Source: Deuterostichococcus epilithicus
Lineage: Eukaryota > Chlorophyta > Trebouxiophyceae > Prasiolales > Stichococcaceae
Length of the DNA stretch: 64,000 nt
Assembly (NCBI GenBank): GCA_033439295.1
Contig: JAVTLE010000021.1
Coordinates: 806,009 to 870,008 of the forward strand
Direction: 5' to 3'
Shown: positions 34,001 through 43,362 of the stretch, piece by piece
How the letters are laid out: the number at the start of each line of letters is the position of its first letter
Position numbering within the stretch: position 1 is the first letter of the stretch
Notes under the pieces: generated by a model
The model's database searches: none
What the model saw: only the letters and a program-made list of their open reading frames with translations
What the model was told of the DNA's origin: nothing
Program-made: the position numbers and the translations under genes

Positions 34001-35536
34001 GCAGAGGAACAGGCCGCCAGACACAAGGTCATGGCAGAGGAGGCAGCAGCCTCGGCGGCCGCCGAGGCCGCCTCGGCTGCGGCGCGGCAGGATGCGCTGC
34101 GGAAGCGGCTGGCCGCTGCAGAGGCGGGCCTGGAGTGCACTGGTGCAGTGAGGACGTCTGACGTGACCCTCACGAGATCCTACAACGTCTACCTGAGCTG
34201 TGCAGATATTGGAACTGCACAGCTCATTGCGAATGAGTGCGGCACTAACACCAATCCCCGCCCCTCCCTTCCCCACAGCTCAACCCCCAAACTCTTGCAA
34301 TACCCACTCATCTGACAAAACATGTCGTCTTTTGATAGTGCAGCGGCAATCGGCACACATCGGCAACCGTTGTGACTACATGCCATTCTTCATACTGTGA
34401 TTCGCAGACGACTACGACCGCCCAGAATTCATCGGCTGGGTCTTCCGTTGTCACTCATGCCGTATTGCCGGCTGCAGGAAAGATGTGGCGTCGCTGGAGG
34501 CGGTATTGGAGGAGCTGGATGCGGAGGCGCGCGATGCCGAGCGCCGCGCAGCAGCCGCTGAGCAGCGGTCGGCCACCGCCGCAAAGTCAATTCGGGCGTG
34601 CGAAATCTGATCTGATGGTAATGATATCATCCAGAAGCTGCATGCAAAAGATGCTTATGCCACAACACCTGCCATCGTTGCCGTCGTGCGCATGGCAGCG
34701 CCGCAATCGCAAGTGACAAATGGCCTCCGTTCACTTTGCGTTGCGGTCACACAGGAACGCGAAAACGTTGTCAAGCACGTGATGGAGGAGGTGGAGCATG
34801 TCAAGCAGCTCTTCGAGGGCAAAACGCGCTGCGAGGCGAGATCAGCTTCTGAGCAGGCTGCCACTGCAGCCGCAAAGCTGATCGAGACGGAGGCCCGCCT
34901 GGCTGCGGCACTGGCGGAGGCTGAGGTGCACTGCTGATTTGCAGGCTGACATGGGCATGGGTTTCGTCCCATGCATCTGCCGCAGACATGCATCGCAGCT
35001 TGGTTATTCTTCACCACAATATCCACTGCGAGGTTCTTCCAGCGTAACTCGAGCAATTGGAGGTTTCGTTTGCCCCCTGAAATGGTATGCAGACGATGTT
35101 TAATGTAACGAGGACACCCGAGTGGCACATGCAGAGGGAGCGTGCTGCGGCAGCAGAGGCTGGTGAGGCGGCGCAGCGGCATGAGGCCGAAGCAACAGCG
35201 GCGACGCTGCGCGCGGGTCAGCTGGAATGCGAGAAGAGGGCGATGCTGGCAGGAGTGGCGTGCCACCGGGCACAGCAGGCCGGACAGCTGGCGAACTTGC
35301 TGCAGCAGATACAGCACCATTCTGATGCGAACATGCTGTTGCATCCTGCCGCAATGATGGTGTTACTTGCCTGTTACTTGCCAGGTCCTACTTTACAGTT
35401 CACAGGTTTGCAAGTCTGCATGAAGCTGCTCGAATTGAGCTTCATCGCCAGACCACAGATGGAACCCGCCGATGATGCATGCGTCACACACGAAAGCATG
35501 CAAACAAACACGATGTGCCCACCTAATGCTGGCTGA
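31049..35536 (+). CDS. LRR plus long coiled-coil protein, LRRCC1-like (centrosome/basal body)
   Basis: The start at 31049 (MVESSGTDSDVEIAAVEEGR) leads into SDS22-type leucine-rich repeats: DAKDLRNLYLHGNQLSSLQD, LTALRELVLSSNALPTV, LSGLSSLRTLDLTSIELKDL (to about 31390), ISRLDGLAALHGADCSLATV and LHSNALTALSQLAAVAGC (31530-31690), and a cap with AAALPALQQLDGAPFEADRL (31828-31915). A proline-rich linker follows, then Ala/Glu/Arg-rich coiled coil over many exons (32290-35330), e.g. VAELRDALEQRARNADEMRR and VVKHVMEEVEHVKQLFEGKT. This order is that of LRRCC1/CLERC, a centriole protein. Two places in the coil break the simple frame: TAG at 32718-32720 inside a heptad run, and a one-base excess in GGGG at 33715-33718. 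Each can also be removed by a possible short GT-AG intron. The true 3' end is unclear. Confidence 0.65.
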
Positions 35537-35688
35537 AGCACCATCACAAAACTTCCAATCATCTGACGATGACGTGGTCCCTACAATCTGACTCATACAA
35601 ACATGCAACACATCCTACAAGCCTCGCACAATCCTGTCGCCGATGTTGGTACACAGAAAGTATGGAGAACGTCCGATCGAAAGGAATG

Positions 35689-37362
35689 TCAAGACTGTGG
35701 GGGCGGCATTGCCGCCCATGCAGGCCACAGCTGGCTGCCTGCCATCGCCCAATGACTATTGCCGGCCTGCACGGCGCCCGCTGGAGTCAGTGAGCTCGAA
35801 ACTGTTTGCACAGGCGCCTGGTTCGGCGCTCCTCCGCCATAACGTGTCGTATTCCCGAGGTTCAAGCTGGCAGTGTGAGGGGCAACTCGCCACCCGTCAC
35901 CGGCGGGCGGCTTTGGCTGCGGCTGCGCCGGTTGCAGCACCATCTGCATTGTTGGCTGCGCCACGCATATCGCGGTGCTGCGGGGCGCCGCCGGCATCTG
36001 GGTCCAGCCATCTGCCGACTGAGGTGCGGCGTGGCCGGTGTTCTGCTGGCTGTCGCCAGGGAATACACAGCCGGACTGCGACCCTGATCCAAAACTGCCC
36101 GGCGCACCCGGGGCTGCATACTGCTGGCATCCGTACCACAATGCGGCCTGCTCCCGCCAGCGCTGCAGGCTGTCATGCCCCGACTGCGCCTGAAGACGTA
36201 GTTCTTGTTCGCCATTGGGCATGGCCAGCGGCTGCGGGGGCGCAGCAGCGTGCGCGCCCCCAGTTGCCGCCTCCAGCCAGGCCTGCATCTCTTGCCGCGC
36301 CTGAGCTTGTTGCTGCTGCTGCTGCTGCGTCGTGGGCGCTGCATGCTGCGGCACCACGTGCTGCGGCGGCAGCGGCGCGACCGCCGCCGTCTTTGGCAGC
36401 TGCAGCCCACCGAAATGTAGGCCGGTGACCATCTGCCAGAGCGATGGCATTCCTGTGTCTGCCGGCGTCTTCGTGGTTGGGGCTGCCGTGTGATGCTGCC
36501 AGGCGGCGCAAGCCTGTACAGCTGGCTGTGCGGCACCATGCCACGCCGGGCCCGCGCAGCCTGCCGCGTCATTGCCGGCGACAGAGCACCGGGCCAGCAG
36601 CTCGTGCGGCGGCGGCAGGCTGCATGGCGGCGTCGGCAGCTGCCGCTTGTGCAAGCGTCTGGCCGCGAGGCCGCCCCTGGACCCCGTTCGTTTCAGCGAC
36701 CGCTGCCGAGGCATCGCCAGCGTGCGCGGCAGCGGCGCCGAGCGCCGGCGCTGGGGCCCGGGCCGGGCGGCCCGTATTTCCTGGGGGGGCGCCACGGCTG
36801 CTGCCGCCAGGTGTGCGACCAGGACCTCCGCCGCTGCAGGCGTCCTGAAGCACGGCGACGGCGGAGGGCCGGCCGCAGTGCCCGGGCTGCCGGGGCCTGG
36901 CCGCGTCAGAGCGCCAGTGCAATCCTCTGCCTTGGCTAGCGCCTCCGCAGCGGCCTGCTGCGATGCCAGCGCAAAAGGCGAGACGAAAGGGGCGGTGGCG
37001 GCGGCGGCCGGCGGCTGCTGCAGCTGCAGGGCACCCGCCTCTGGGCTCGTTGGCTCAGCTGCTGCGATGGGCTCTGCATCCTGAGGCCCCTCGGGCACGG
37101 CGCCGTCGCAGCCCGGCTCCGCGGCTCGGCTGCAGCGCACAAGCAGCGAGGCCCGCTGGCAGTTTGTCAGGCGCCTACCGGCGAGCGGCGCCTCGGCGGA
37201 TGACGCCCGCCGTAAGCCGCAGGCTGCCGAGGCCCCTCGTAGCGGCAGCGCTGCGGCATTGCTTGCTGCCCGCTGCAGGCCATCGAGCACAAAGACGAGT
37301 TGGGGCCTTGAGCGCATGGGGAGCAAAGTCGCAGAACCTGCGAAGCCTGGTGCGCGTCGCAT
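35689..37362 (-). CDS. Large Ala/Gln/Pro-rich orphan protein (557-residue open frame)
   Basis: An unbroken frame of 557 codons, long for this intron-rich region. It has no recognised domain. The N-terminal third is Arg/Ala-rich with LPRTLAMPRQRSLKRTGSRG, which could be a nuclear localisation signal. The C-terminal half contains QQQQQQQAQARQEMQAWLEA, then Gln, Trp and Asn-rich stretches ending AGSQLWPAWAAMPPPQS. The short string MPNGEQ also occurs in the TOL tail near 15340. Such composition is usual for transcription or RNA-binding cofactors, but the function is unknown. The true start may lie in an upstream exon. A minus-strand TGTAA lies at 35393-35397, about 290 bases past the stop. Confidence 0.5.
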   Translation of the reverse strand: MRRAPGFAGSATLLPMRSRPQLVFVLDGLQRAASNAAALPLRGASAACGLRRASSAEAPLAGRRLTNCQRASLLVRCSRAAEPGCDGAVPEGPQDAEPIAAAEPTSPEAGALQLQQPPAAAATAPFVSPFALASQQAAAEALAKAEDCTGALTRPGPGSPGTAAGPPPSPCFRTPAAAEVLVAHLAAAAVAPPQEIRAARPGPQRRRSAPLPRTLAMPRQRSLKRTGSRGGLAARRLHKRQLPTPPCSLPPPHELLARCSVAGNDAAGCAGPAWHGAAQPAVQACAAWQHHTAAPTTKTPADTGMPSLWQMVTGLHFGGLQLPKTAAVAPLPPQHVVPQHAAPTTQQQQQQQAQARQEMQAWLEAATGGAHAAAPPQPLAMPNGEQELRLQAQSGHDSLQRWREQAALWYGCQQYAAPGAPGSFGSGSQSGCVFPGDSQQNTGHAAPQSADGWTQMPAAPRSTAICVAQPTMQMVLQPAQPQPKPPAGDGWRVAPHTASLNLGNTTRYGGGAPNQAPVQTVSSSLTPAGAVQAGNSHWAMAGSQLWPAWAAMPPPQS

Positions 37363-37546
37363 TCAGCATCCTAGCGCATGCGATACCGTGCTGTCTGGGC
37401 AATGGCGTAAGTCAGGTTAGCGGCTGATGCATCTGACGCACGCGCACGCTGTAACGGGGCGCTGTGCTGCTGAGAGGGATGCTGGGCTGCTGTGCAAGAC
37501 CTCCAGAGGCTGGAAGCTAAGAGGGCGGACCTGCTGCAGCCAGCTG

Positions 37547-38544
37547 TCAGAAGAACAGGGGCGTCTGCAGCAGCTGCTGCCGCGGCGCCATGAATTTCGA
37601 CAGCGGCTGCGGCATCGCCGTAGCGCAGGCGGTTGGTGGCGACACCGTCGTGAAGCGGTCTGGCCACCCTGTGGTGATGCACTGCGTAGTGGGCGCCCAG
37701 CTGCGGATGTGGAGCCGCGGCGGCGGCGGCGGCGGTGACACCTGCAACATCGCGCCTGCTGCTTGGCTGACGGTGAGAGGCCTTCGCCGGATGCTGTGCC
37801 TCTTTGATGACCAGTGCTGAATGCATCCGCTCATTCAGCTGTGCTGCGCTGTGCTGCGCTGTGCTCTGCTGTTTGTGCCGCATGGCTGAGTGGGGTCTGA
37901 CCGGGTACCGCACATGTGGACTCTGCGGCAAGACAGCCGAGTGCCAGTAGGAGTAGTCGTGCAGCATGCTCGCACTTTGGGGTTCATCACCAGACACACC
38001 TGCCAGGCGGGCGTGATGAGCAGGGGCTGCTCCGCGGGCGGTCCTTGCTTGGGGGCCGCCGCATCAGCCTCCAGTGGCTGATCCTGCGCTTGCCGCGCCT
38101 GCAGCAGCTGCGGTGCGGGCGGCGAGCTGACGGCGGCCTGGCTGTCGTCAGAGCCGTTGCCGCCGCTGTCGGAGCAGCCCAGCAGCGACATCAGCACCTC
38201 CGCCGCAAGCGAGTCCGCCTGCGCCTCCTGCCGCGCCAGTACCTCTGCAGCAGAAAGTGCTCGCAGGTTGACGAAATCGATCTGTGGTCCCCAACAACTC
38301 GACCCTTGACCTGTATCAGGCAATCACGGTGTGGCTCTTTCGAACAAGCAGCGCGAGGCATCGAGCCATGACGACCAGGGGAGCCGGGATGCCCTGCTGC
38401 AAGGGCCATCTGACCACACACATCTGCCAAGCCATCGAAAGATCTAGGGGCGGGGGCGCACTGAGGGTGGGCTTTGTTGGGCGCTCGCTGCGGGGCCGGC
38501 GGGGCGGGTCCATCGGCGGACACCTCGTCGTAGCAGACTGCCAT
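37547..38544 (-). CDS. Small orphan protein downstream of the B3 gene
   Basis: No family recognised. Three exons join in phase. MAVCYDEVSADGPAPPAPQR opens at 38544 and ends FDGLADVC at a GT near 38417. EVLARQEAQADSLAAEVLMS, an acidic helix, is followed by a Ser/Gln/Pro-rich stretch ending in LLITPAWQ (38249-38006). The last exon begins VSPPPPPPRLHIRSWAPTTQ and runs to a stop at 37547. An intron repeat lies at 37839-37871. The gene starts 88 bases after the proposed end of the B3 gene on the same strand, so it might instead be the tail of a longer B3 transcript. Start and end are provisional. Confidence 0.4.
37839..37871. repeat. 10-bp tandem repeat (GTGCTGCGCT)
   Basis: About three copies of GTGCTGCGCT in tandem in an intron of the small orphan gene. 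This is simple-sequence DNA. Confidence 0.8.
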
Positions 38545-38631
38545 GTCGGCGCCAGCTCACGGCCGCTGGCCGACGCCGCTGCAGGTGCAAGCCCGCGGGT
38601 GTCAGCAGGGCTGTCACCATGGCGCCGCCAG

Positions 38632-41057
38632 TCAGGCATCGAGTGCAGAGACTTCAGACACTGTGTCAGTGCAGGAGGCATGACGTCGGTCACCAGTGGC
38701 CAACAGATTGGGCGGGCTATTGCGTGCGATCAGTGCCCGGACACACTGTCATGGCCTGCATTGTAGATCCGCACCTGGCACCAGGTCCAGGCCCAGGTCA
38801 CGCGCGTGCCGCGCATCCGCCGCCGCTGCCTTGGACCGCGAGCAGAACCCTGCAGCGTTGGCGGGCGAGGTCCTGGGCACTGTCATTGTGCACACCAAGT
38901 GCAGAATGTCCGCATGCTCGCTGTCATGCCACGTGCGGAAGGTAGTGCGACTCTCAACCACGAGACACCTCGGCACACACTCCGGTCTTCAGGATCGGCT
39001 TTAACGAGAGAGCAGGGCCCGCACCCGGGTGGTTGTCCTGCTTGGTGCAGTGGGCAGTGCGGGAGCACGTGGCCAAGGGTGTGCCGCTCAGCAGTGGCTG
39101 CACCTTGCCTGCCGCCGGCACAGCCAGCGCGCGCAGAGCCGCCACGCCGCCCAGCGTCGGCCGCACCGTGGCCGCGCGGACCTGCACCGGGACAGCTCTG
39201 GCCTTCAACTCGATATCTGCAGCGGCCACGTGGCCCAGTGACAATGATTGAGGTGCTGCCAGCGTCTCCGTCAGCCGCCTTGGCGGCCGTCTGTCTGCCT
39301 TCCCTCCTGAAACGGAATCAAGGATGATATGTGAAGCTCTCGAGGGATAACCACCCGACCAAAGCGGCAGCGTGGATGCCATACCCAGTCTAAGGCGCAC
39401 CTCCGGCGTGTTGGCGAGGGCGGTGAGGTCACCGGCTGCGTCGGAGCACAGGCCGAATTCAAGCCGCAGTCGGACCACCGTGTGCTCTCATCGGGCGCAC
39501 CTGGGGCGTGTTGGCGAGGATGGTGAGGTCGCCGGCGGCGTCAGAGCACAGGCCGACGGCGTCCCCGGGCGCCAGGCGGTGGGCTTTGATGAAGGGCGCC
39601 GCCTGCTCCAGCACGTACACCCGCCGGTGCTCCGTGCCGTTCGCCCAGGACTTGATGACGAACTCGAAGGCGCGGCCGTTGGCGTCCGTCGCCGCCAGCG
39701 CGTAAGCCCTGCACGACGCGGCGGGGATCATTTTGGACGCCGATTCAGGTTGACAGGCGTCCCGCACGACGTCCACTCTCCCCGTGTCAGAGCCGTCAGG
39801 ACAGGAGGACCTGTGACTGTGTGTGCGCTGCGACACTCTCTCCGTGAACATCTCGCACATCTGAATGGCACAACCGAGAGGCACAATCGAGAGTCGTGGC
39901 AGCAAGTCGCCGGACAGCATCTCATGCGCGGCGTGGCGGCCCGCACCTGTAGCCAATGACGAAGGACAGGTTGGCCTCGATGGCGATGCGCGGCAGGATG
40001 ATGCGCCCCGAGTTGGCATCGCTATTGGTCAGCACTTTGGCGCACAGCACTGTGAGGCGCTGCGAGTCGCCATCCTCCGCCACTGGCTCCGCAATGGGCG
40101 CGACAGCACCCTTGCGCACTGCAGGGCGACATACCAGCAGGTTCCAGGCATGCGGCGGAGCATCCTGCAAGGTCGCCCAAGCTGGCAGGAACGAACTGCA
40201 GGGGAATTACGTTCAGAGCAGAAGGTTTGAGCGCTCTGCAGCGAGCCTGTGGGAAGGGACTGCAAGGAGGCCTGCAGTAGTGACAGTAGGGCGCAGTCAG
40301 GGCGGGAATAGCCGCACCGCGGCGGTTGCGGCTGGCGGGCGTCTTGGTCTTGGACTGGCAAGGCGTGGATTCTGCCCGCGGCAAGTCCACGAGGCTGAAC
40401 GCCGGCGGCAGCATCTGTGGACTGCTGATGCTGGCGCGCCGCTCCAGAGGCGCGGACTCGGCCGCCGACGCTGCAGCGATGCCGTAATGACTCAGTACAA
40501 CTGCACATCATTGAGGAGGTCCTGCATTGCATCCTCGTGGTGTGGCTGCGCCCCTCGCACCAAATCGAATGTTGCACCATGGCTCTATGAGGATTGGCAT
40601 GTCAAGTCTACGCACCCAGGGAACCGTGGGTGTCGCAGCTGAGCTCGACATCCAGACCGCGGCCGCCGCCGCCGCCGCCCAGCATTTGCGCGAAGTCCAC
40701 GTCGCCGCCCTTCTTGAAGCGCTTCGTCCTGCGCATCGATTTGCAGGGTTTGAAGCTGGCAACAGGTGCACCTGCAGAAGTTTGCAGAAGCCTCGCAGAG
40801 GTGTGCCGGCTCCATGCGAACATTCCATAAGAACATTCTCGACTGCCTTGAACCTTGAGCAGCATGTCGCTTCGCTAGATCCCTCGAACAGCTCGTTCAG
40901 CGCATGAACACCTGCAGACGGCTTGGCTTGTCCATAGCTGATAATTGACGCACCTTGCGGAGCGGCGGGAGCCGTCAGCCACATCATCCTCCTCCAGCAT
41001 AGCCTCGCCGGTCAGAGAGGCGCTGCCGGAGCAATCTTCGCGGCACACCGCCTGCAT
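38632..41057 (-). CDS. B3-domain transcription factor
   Basis: B3 domains are plant-lineage DNA-binding folds that act in the nucleus. The start at 41057 gives MQAVCREDCSGSASLTGEAM and an acidic run. Exon 2 (about 40760-40617) has FKPCKSMRRTKRFKKGGDVD, a basic patch, and a glycine run. Exon 3 (from about 40505) has SSPQMLPPAFSLVDLPRAES. The B3 domain spans two exons: KVLTNSDANSGRIILPRIAI and EANLSFVIGY (40110-39945), then ALAATDANGRAFEFVIKSWA and GTEHRRVYVLEQAAPFIKAH up to LCSDAAGDLTILANTPQ (39705-39500). These match known B3 elements (SGRIVLPK, FVLKSWANG, GD.IG). Phases agree through every join up to 39500. The 3' part (SLGHVAAADIELKARAVPVQ near 39230; AADARHARDLGLDLV near 38800) and the stop at 38632 are less sure. 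A partial copy of the B3 exon lies in the following intron. Confidence 0.8.
39395..39556. repeat. Direct duplication of the 3' end of the B3-domain exon, with its splice donor
   Basis: Bases 39495-39556 hold the last part of the second B3 exon plus the start of the intron. A copy lies at 39395-39456, exactly 100 bases away, with 7 differences in 62 (about 89% identity). The copy can still encode LCSDAAGDLTALANTPE followed by GTGCGC, the same donor context. Confidence 0.9.
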
Positions 41058-43362
41058 GGTCGGCGACCAATGGTCGCCATCTCGCCATGTATTGCCGCAG
41101 AAGGTACAGGCAGTTGCCCTCCAGTTGAGTCAGCAGGTCGCCAGCAATGCATGCGGCGCTGCACAGCTGCGGCGTCGCACGAAAGCAGAACTGTGTTGCC
41201 CACCTGAGGCGGATCCATGCTGGCAGATCTGCGCTTGGAGTGCATACCCTGTGCCGCTGCTGGACCATGTTCAGCCTCGCTGCTGGGCGCGGCCGCATCC
41301 GAGTCATGAGCACGAACTGCGACCATGTCCACCTGTGCGAAGTTGTTGCGAGAATGATTGGGACACTCGCACAGACACGAAATCGAGACAAATCACCGTG
41401 CATCTGTGAGACGCATACCGACAACATTGAGGAATATCAGCCATGGGCATGCACGAAGTTGGGATCATGCGTGAGTGTCAAACCTGCCGTTGGTCTGTGT
41501 ATATTGTGTATGTGGTAGGTTCACGTCAAGCACGCGTGCACGGTGGTCAGGCTGGAGACTGCTTGCATGCATGCACGCAAACACACCTTGACCCGCTGTG
41601 CCCTGATGAGGACCTGCGCTGCACCTGAGGCCGGATCGGATTTCCTGGCCGGGTTTCCGGGCCGGGTCTCCCGTGACACGCGAGGCTTCGGCTTCCTGCA
41701 CGCGGTGATCGAAGGGCGGGCTTTTGACATTCCCTCCCGGTTCGGACGTATTGCGACGTCACCAGCGTCTGCGATGCGCTAGGATCGCAGGCAGTAGGTC
41801 AAACAGGCGAAATGGCATGCTGTCCTCCCGGGGAGCGCCCCCAACGGTGCCCGGAACCTCGCTGTCAGACAGGTGACACTCCGACACCGGCGCTGACCAT
41901 GCGCCGCTCTGCATGCATGACATGCGCATGCACCATGTACGTGACACACAAGGAGCCAGTTCAGCACCTGCTGCGGCCTGTTGGTCTCGCAGACACGGCA
42001 GCCGCGCCGGTGCGTGCCTCGGAGTCGCGGTCAACGCTGCCTGCCATGGCAGCCGGGGCACCTGCGTACACCCCAATCATCGTCAGAAGGTTTCAGTACT
42101 GACATTGTTTCGCGAACCGAGAACGTAGGTTGTGCATGCGGCGGAAATGGGGACTCGTCTCTCCAGCGATGCAACACGGTAATCACAGGCCGAATCACGA
42201 CGATCCAGGCAGGGGCACAGGCCGCAGCACTGAGCCTTGGTTCCTTTCATACACGATAGCTGGCTGCTCCACTGCTGCATGGCATGATCCGCGAGGGCGC
42301 GAAAGGGTCGGAGACGATTTTTCGACGCGTTCGGACCTTGTATGCAGGGGCCTGCCGTTGCGGGTCCGCCTGATAGGCTATGCATGCTGGTATCAGCTGC
42401 TGCGACTTGCTCCTGCCCGGCTCCGGGCCACCGCGTGGTGGCAGACCGTGGCGCGGAAAGTGATCTGCAGAGCCAACCGGGGCTAACGCTGCTAGGATCT
42501 GCCTGCCAGGGGCTGTGTTCCACAAGCTACCCGATCTGTATCATGTGCCAGAGGATTCGGTAGCGGCCGAGTAATGACTGCAGTCGGACAAGTGGTACCA
42601 GGCAAGCCATGCAAACAGAGTCAACGCAGCGAGACTAGCAGACAATTCGCCAACGCAGGCTCGGCAACCCGAATGTGCAGTGCTGCAAAGAGATGATCGA
42701 CTCTAATTTGCCGCAGGTTTGCAGAGTCAACAAGAGGAGCCTAGTGCATGCTGCAGCTTTGAAGAGAAGAACCCACGATACGCGCCCCATCTGAGAGTCC
42801 CATTGTTCAATTCGTAGTATCGTACCCCTTTTCCCTAGTCAACTGCACATGCACAAAGTGATAACACCCCGACATAAACACCCGAGCGATGATCACGCGG
42901 CCAATCACTGTGGTGAACATAAAATTTCAGCTGCAAAACTCATGATACAGATAGAGACATGAAGTCATGCACCACATATTTGCTGCACTCTACTGCAAAG
43001 CGCTAGCGTTCGTTGCCGTTGGCGCATGATGATGCTGTCGATTGAGGCATGTTGTTGCCGAGCGACAGCAGGCACGGCCTTACTTGATAGCTAATTCTCA
43101 TCCTGATGTCGTCTTTCTTACGGTGCAGAGCCGCCGTATGAACTCCGGCCAAAATAAACGCTCCTCTCCACACACATTCTGAACGCAATTCCATTTGAAG
43201 CAACCGCATGTCTGCAGTGCACAATCTGGCACTGCCGGGGGAGGGGGTAGCTGCGCGCAGCCCATAAACGGGCTGAAGTAACGTGTTGAACAGCAGTGCT
43301 CAAGTCTGAGAGTTCATCAATCAGAACGATTGTCAAACGAATACAGTCTCTCGCCTACGAGT
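41058..43362. other. 2.3-kb stretch with no gene seen
   Basis: This lies between the B3 start and the mannanase 3' end. Open frames on both strands (for example 41759-42523) are short, overlap each other and lack splice support. A minus-strand frame at 41427-41058 (GDLLTQLEGNCLYLLRQYMA) could be a 5' exon of the B3 gene. Bases 42560-43000 are AT-richer and quiet. A perfect 6-bp hairpin with a 4-base loop (CGAGCA..TGCTCG) lies at about 43371-43386, at the edge of the mannanase gene. Confidence 0.45.

Noticed and set aside
36444-37427. Long plus-strand frames (for example 36572-37084) opposite the 557-codon frame
   Set aside because: They are broken into shorter pieces in three frames, while the minus frame is continuous; they are read as shadows of the minus frame.
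41427-42523. Several 70-150-codon frames on both strands between the B3 gene and the mannanase
   Set aside because: They overlap one another and show no conserved motif or in-phase splice chain; GC-rich DNA makes such frames by chance.
43025-43105. ATGATGA followed about 70 bases later by CTGA, like C and D boxes of a snoRNA
   Set aside because: Both motifs are short and common; no terminal stem or guide pairing could be shown.
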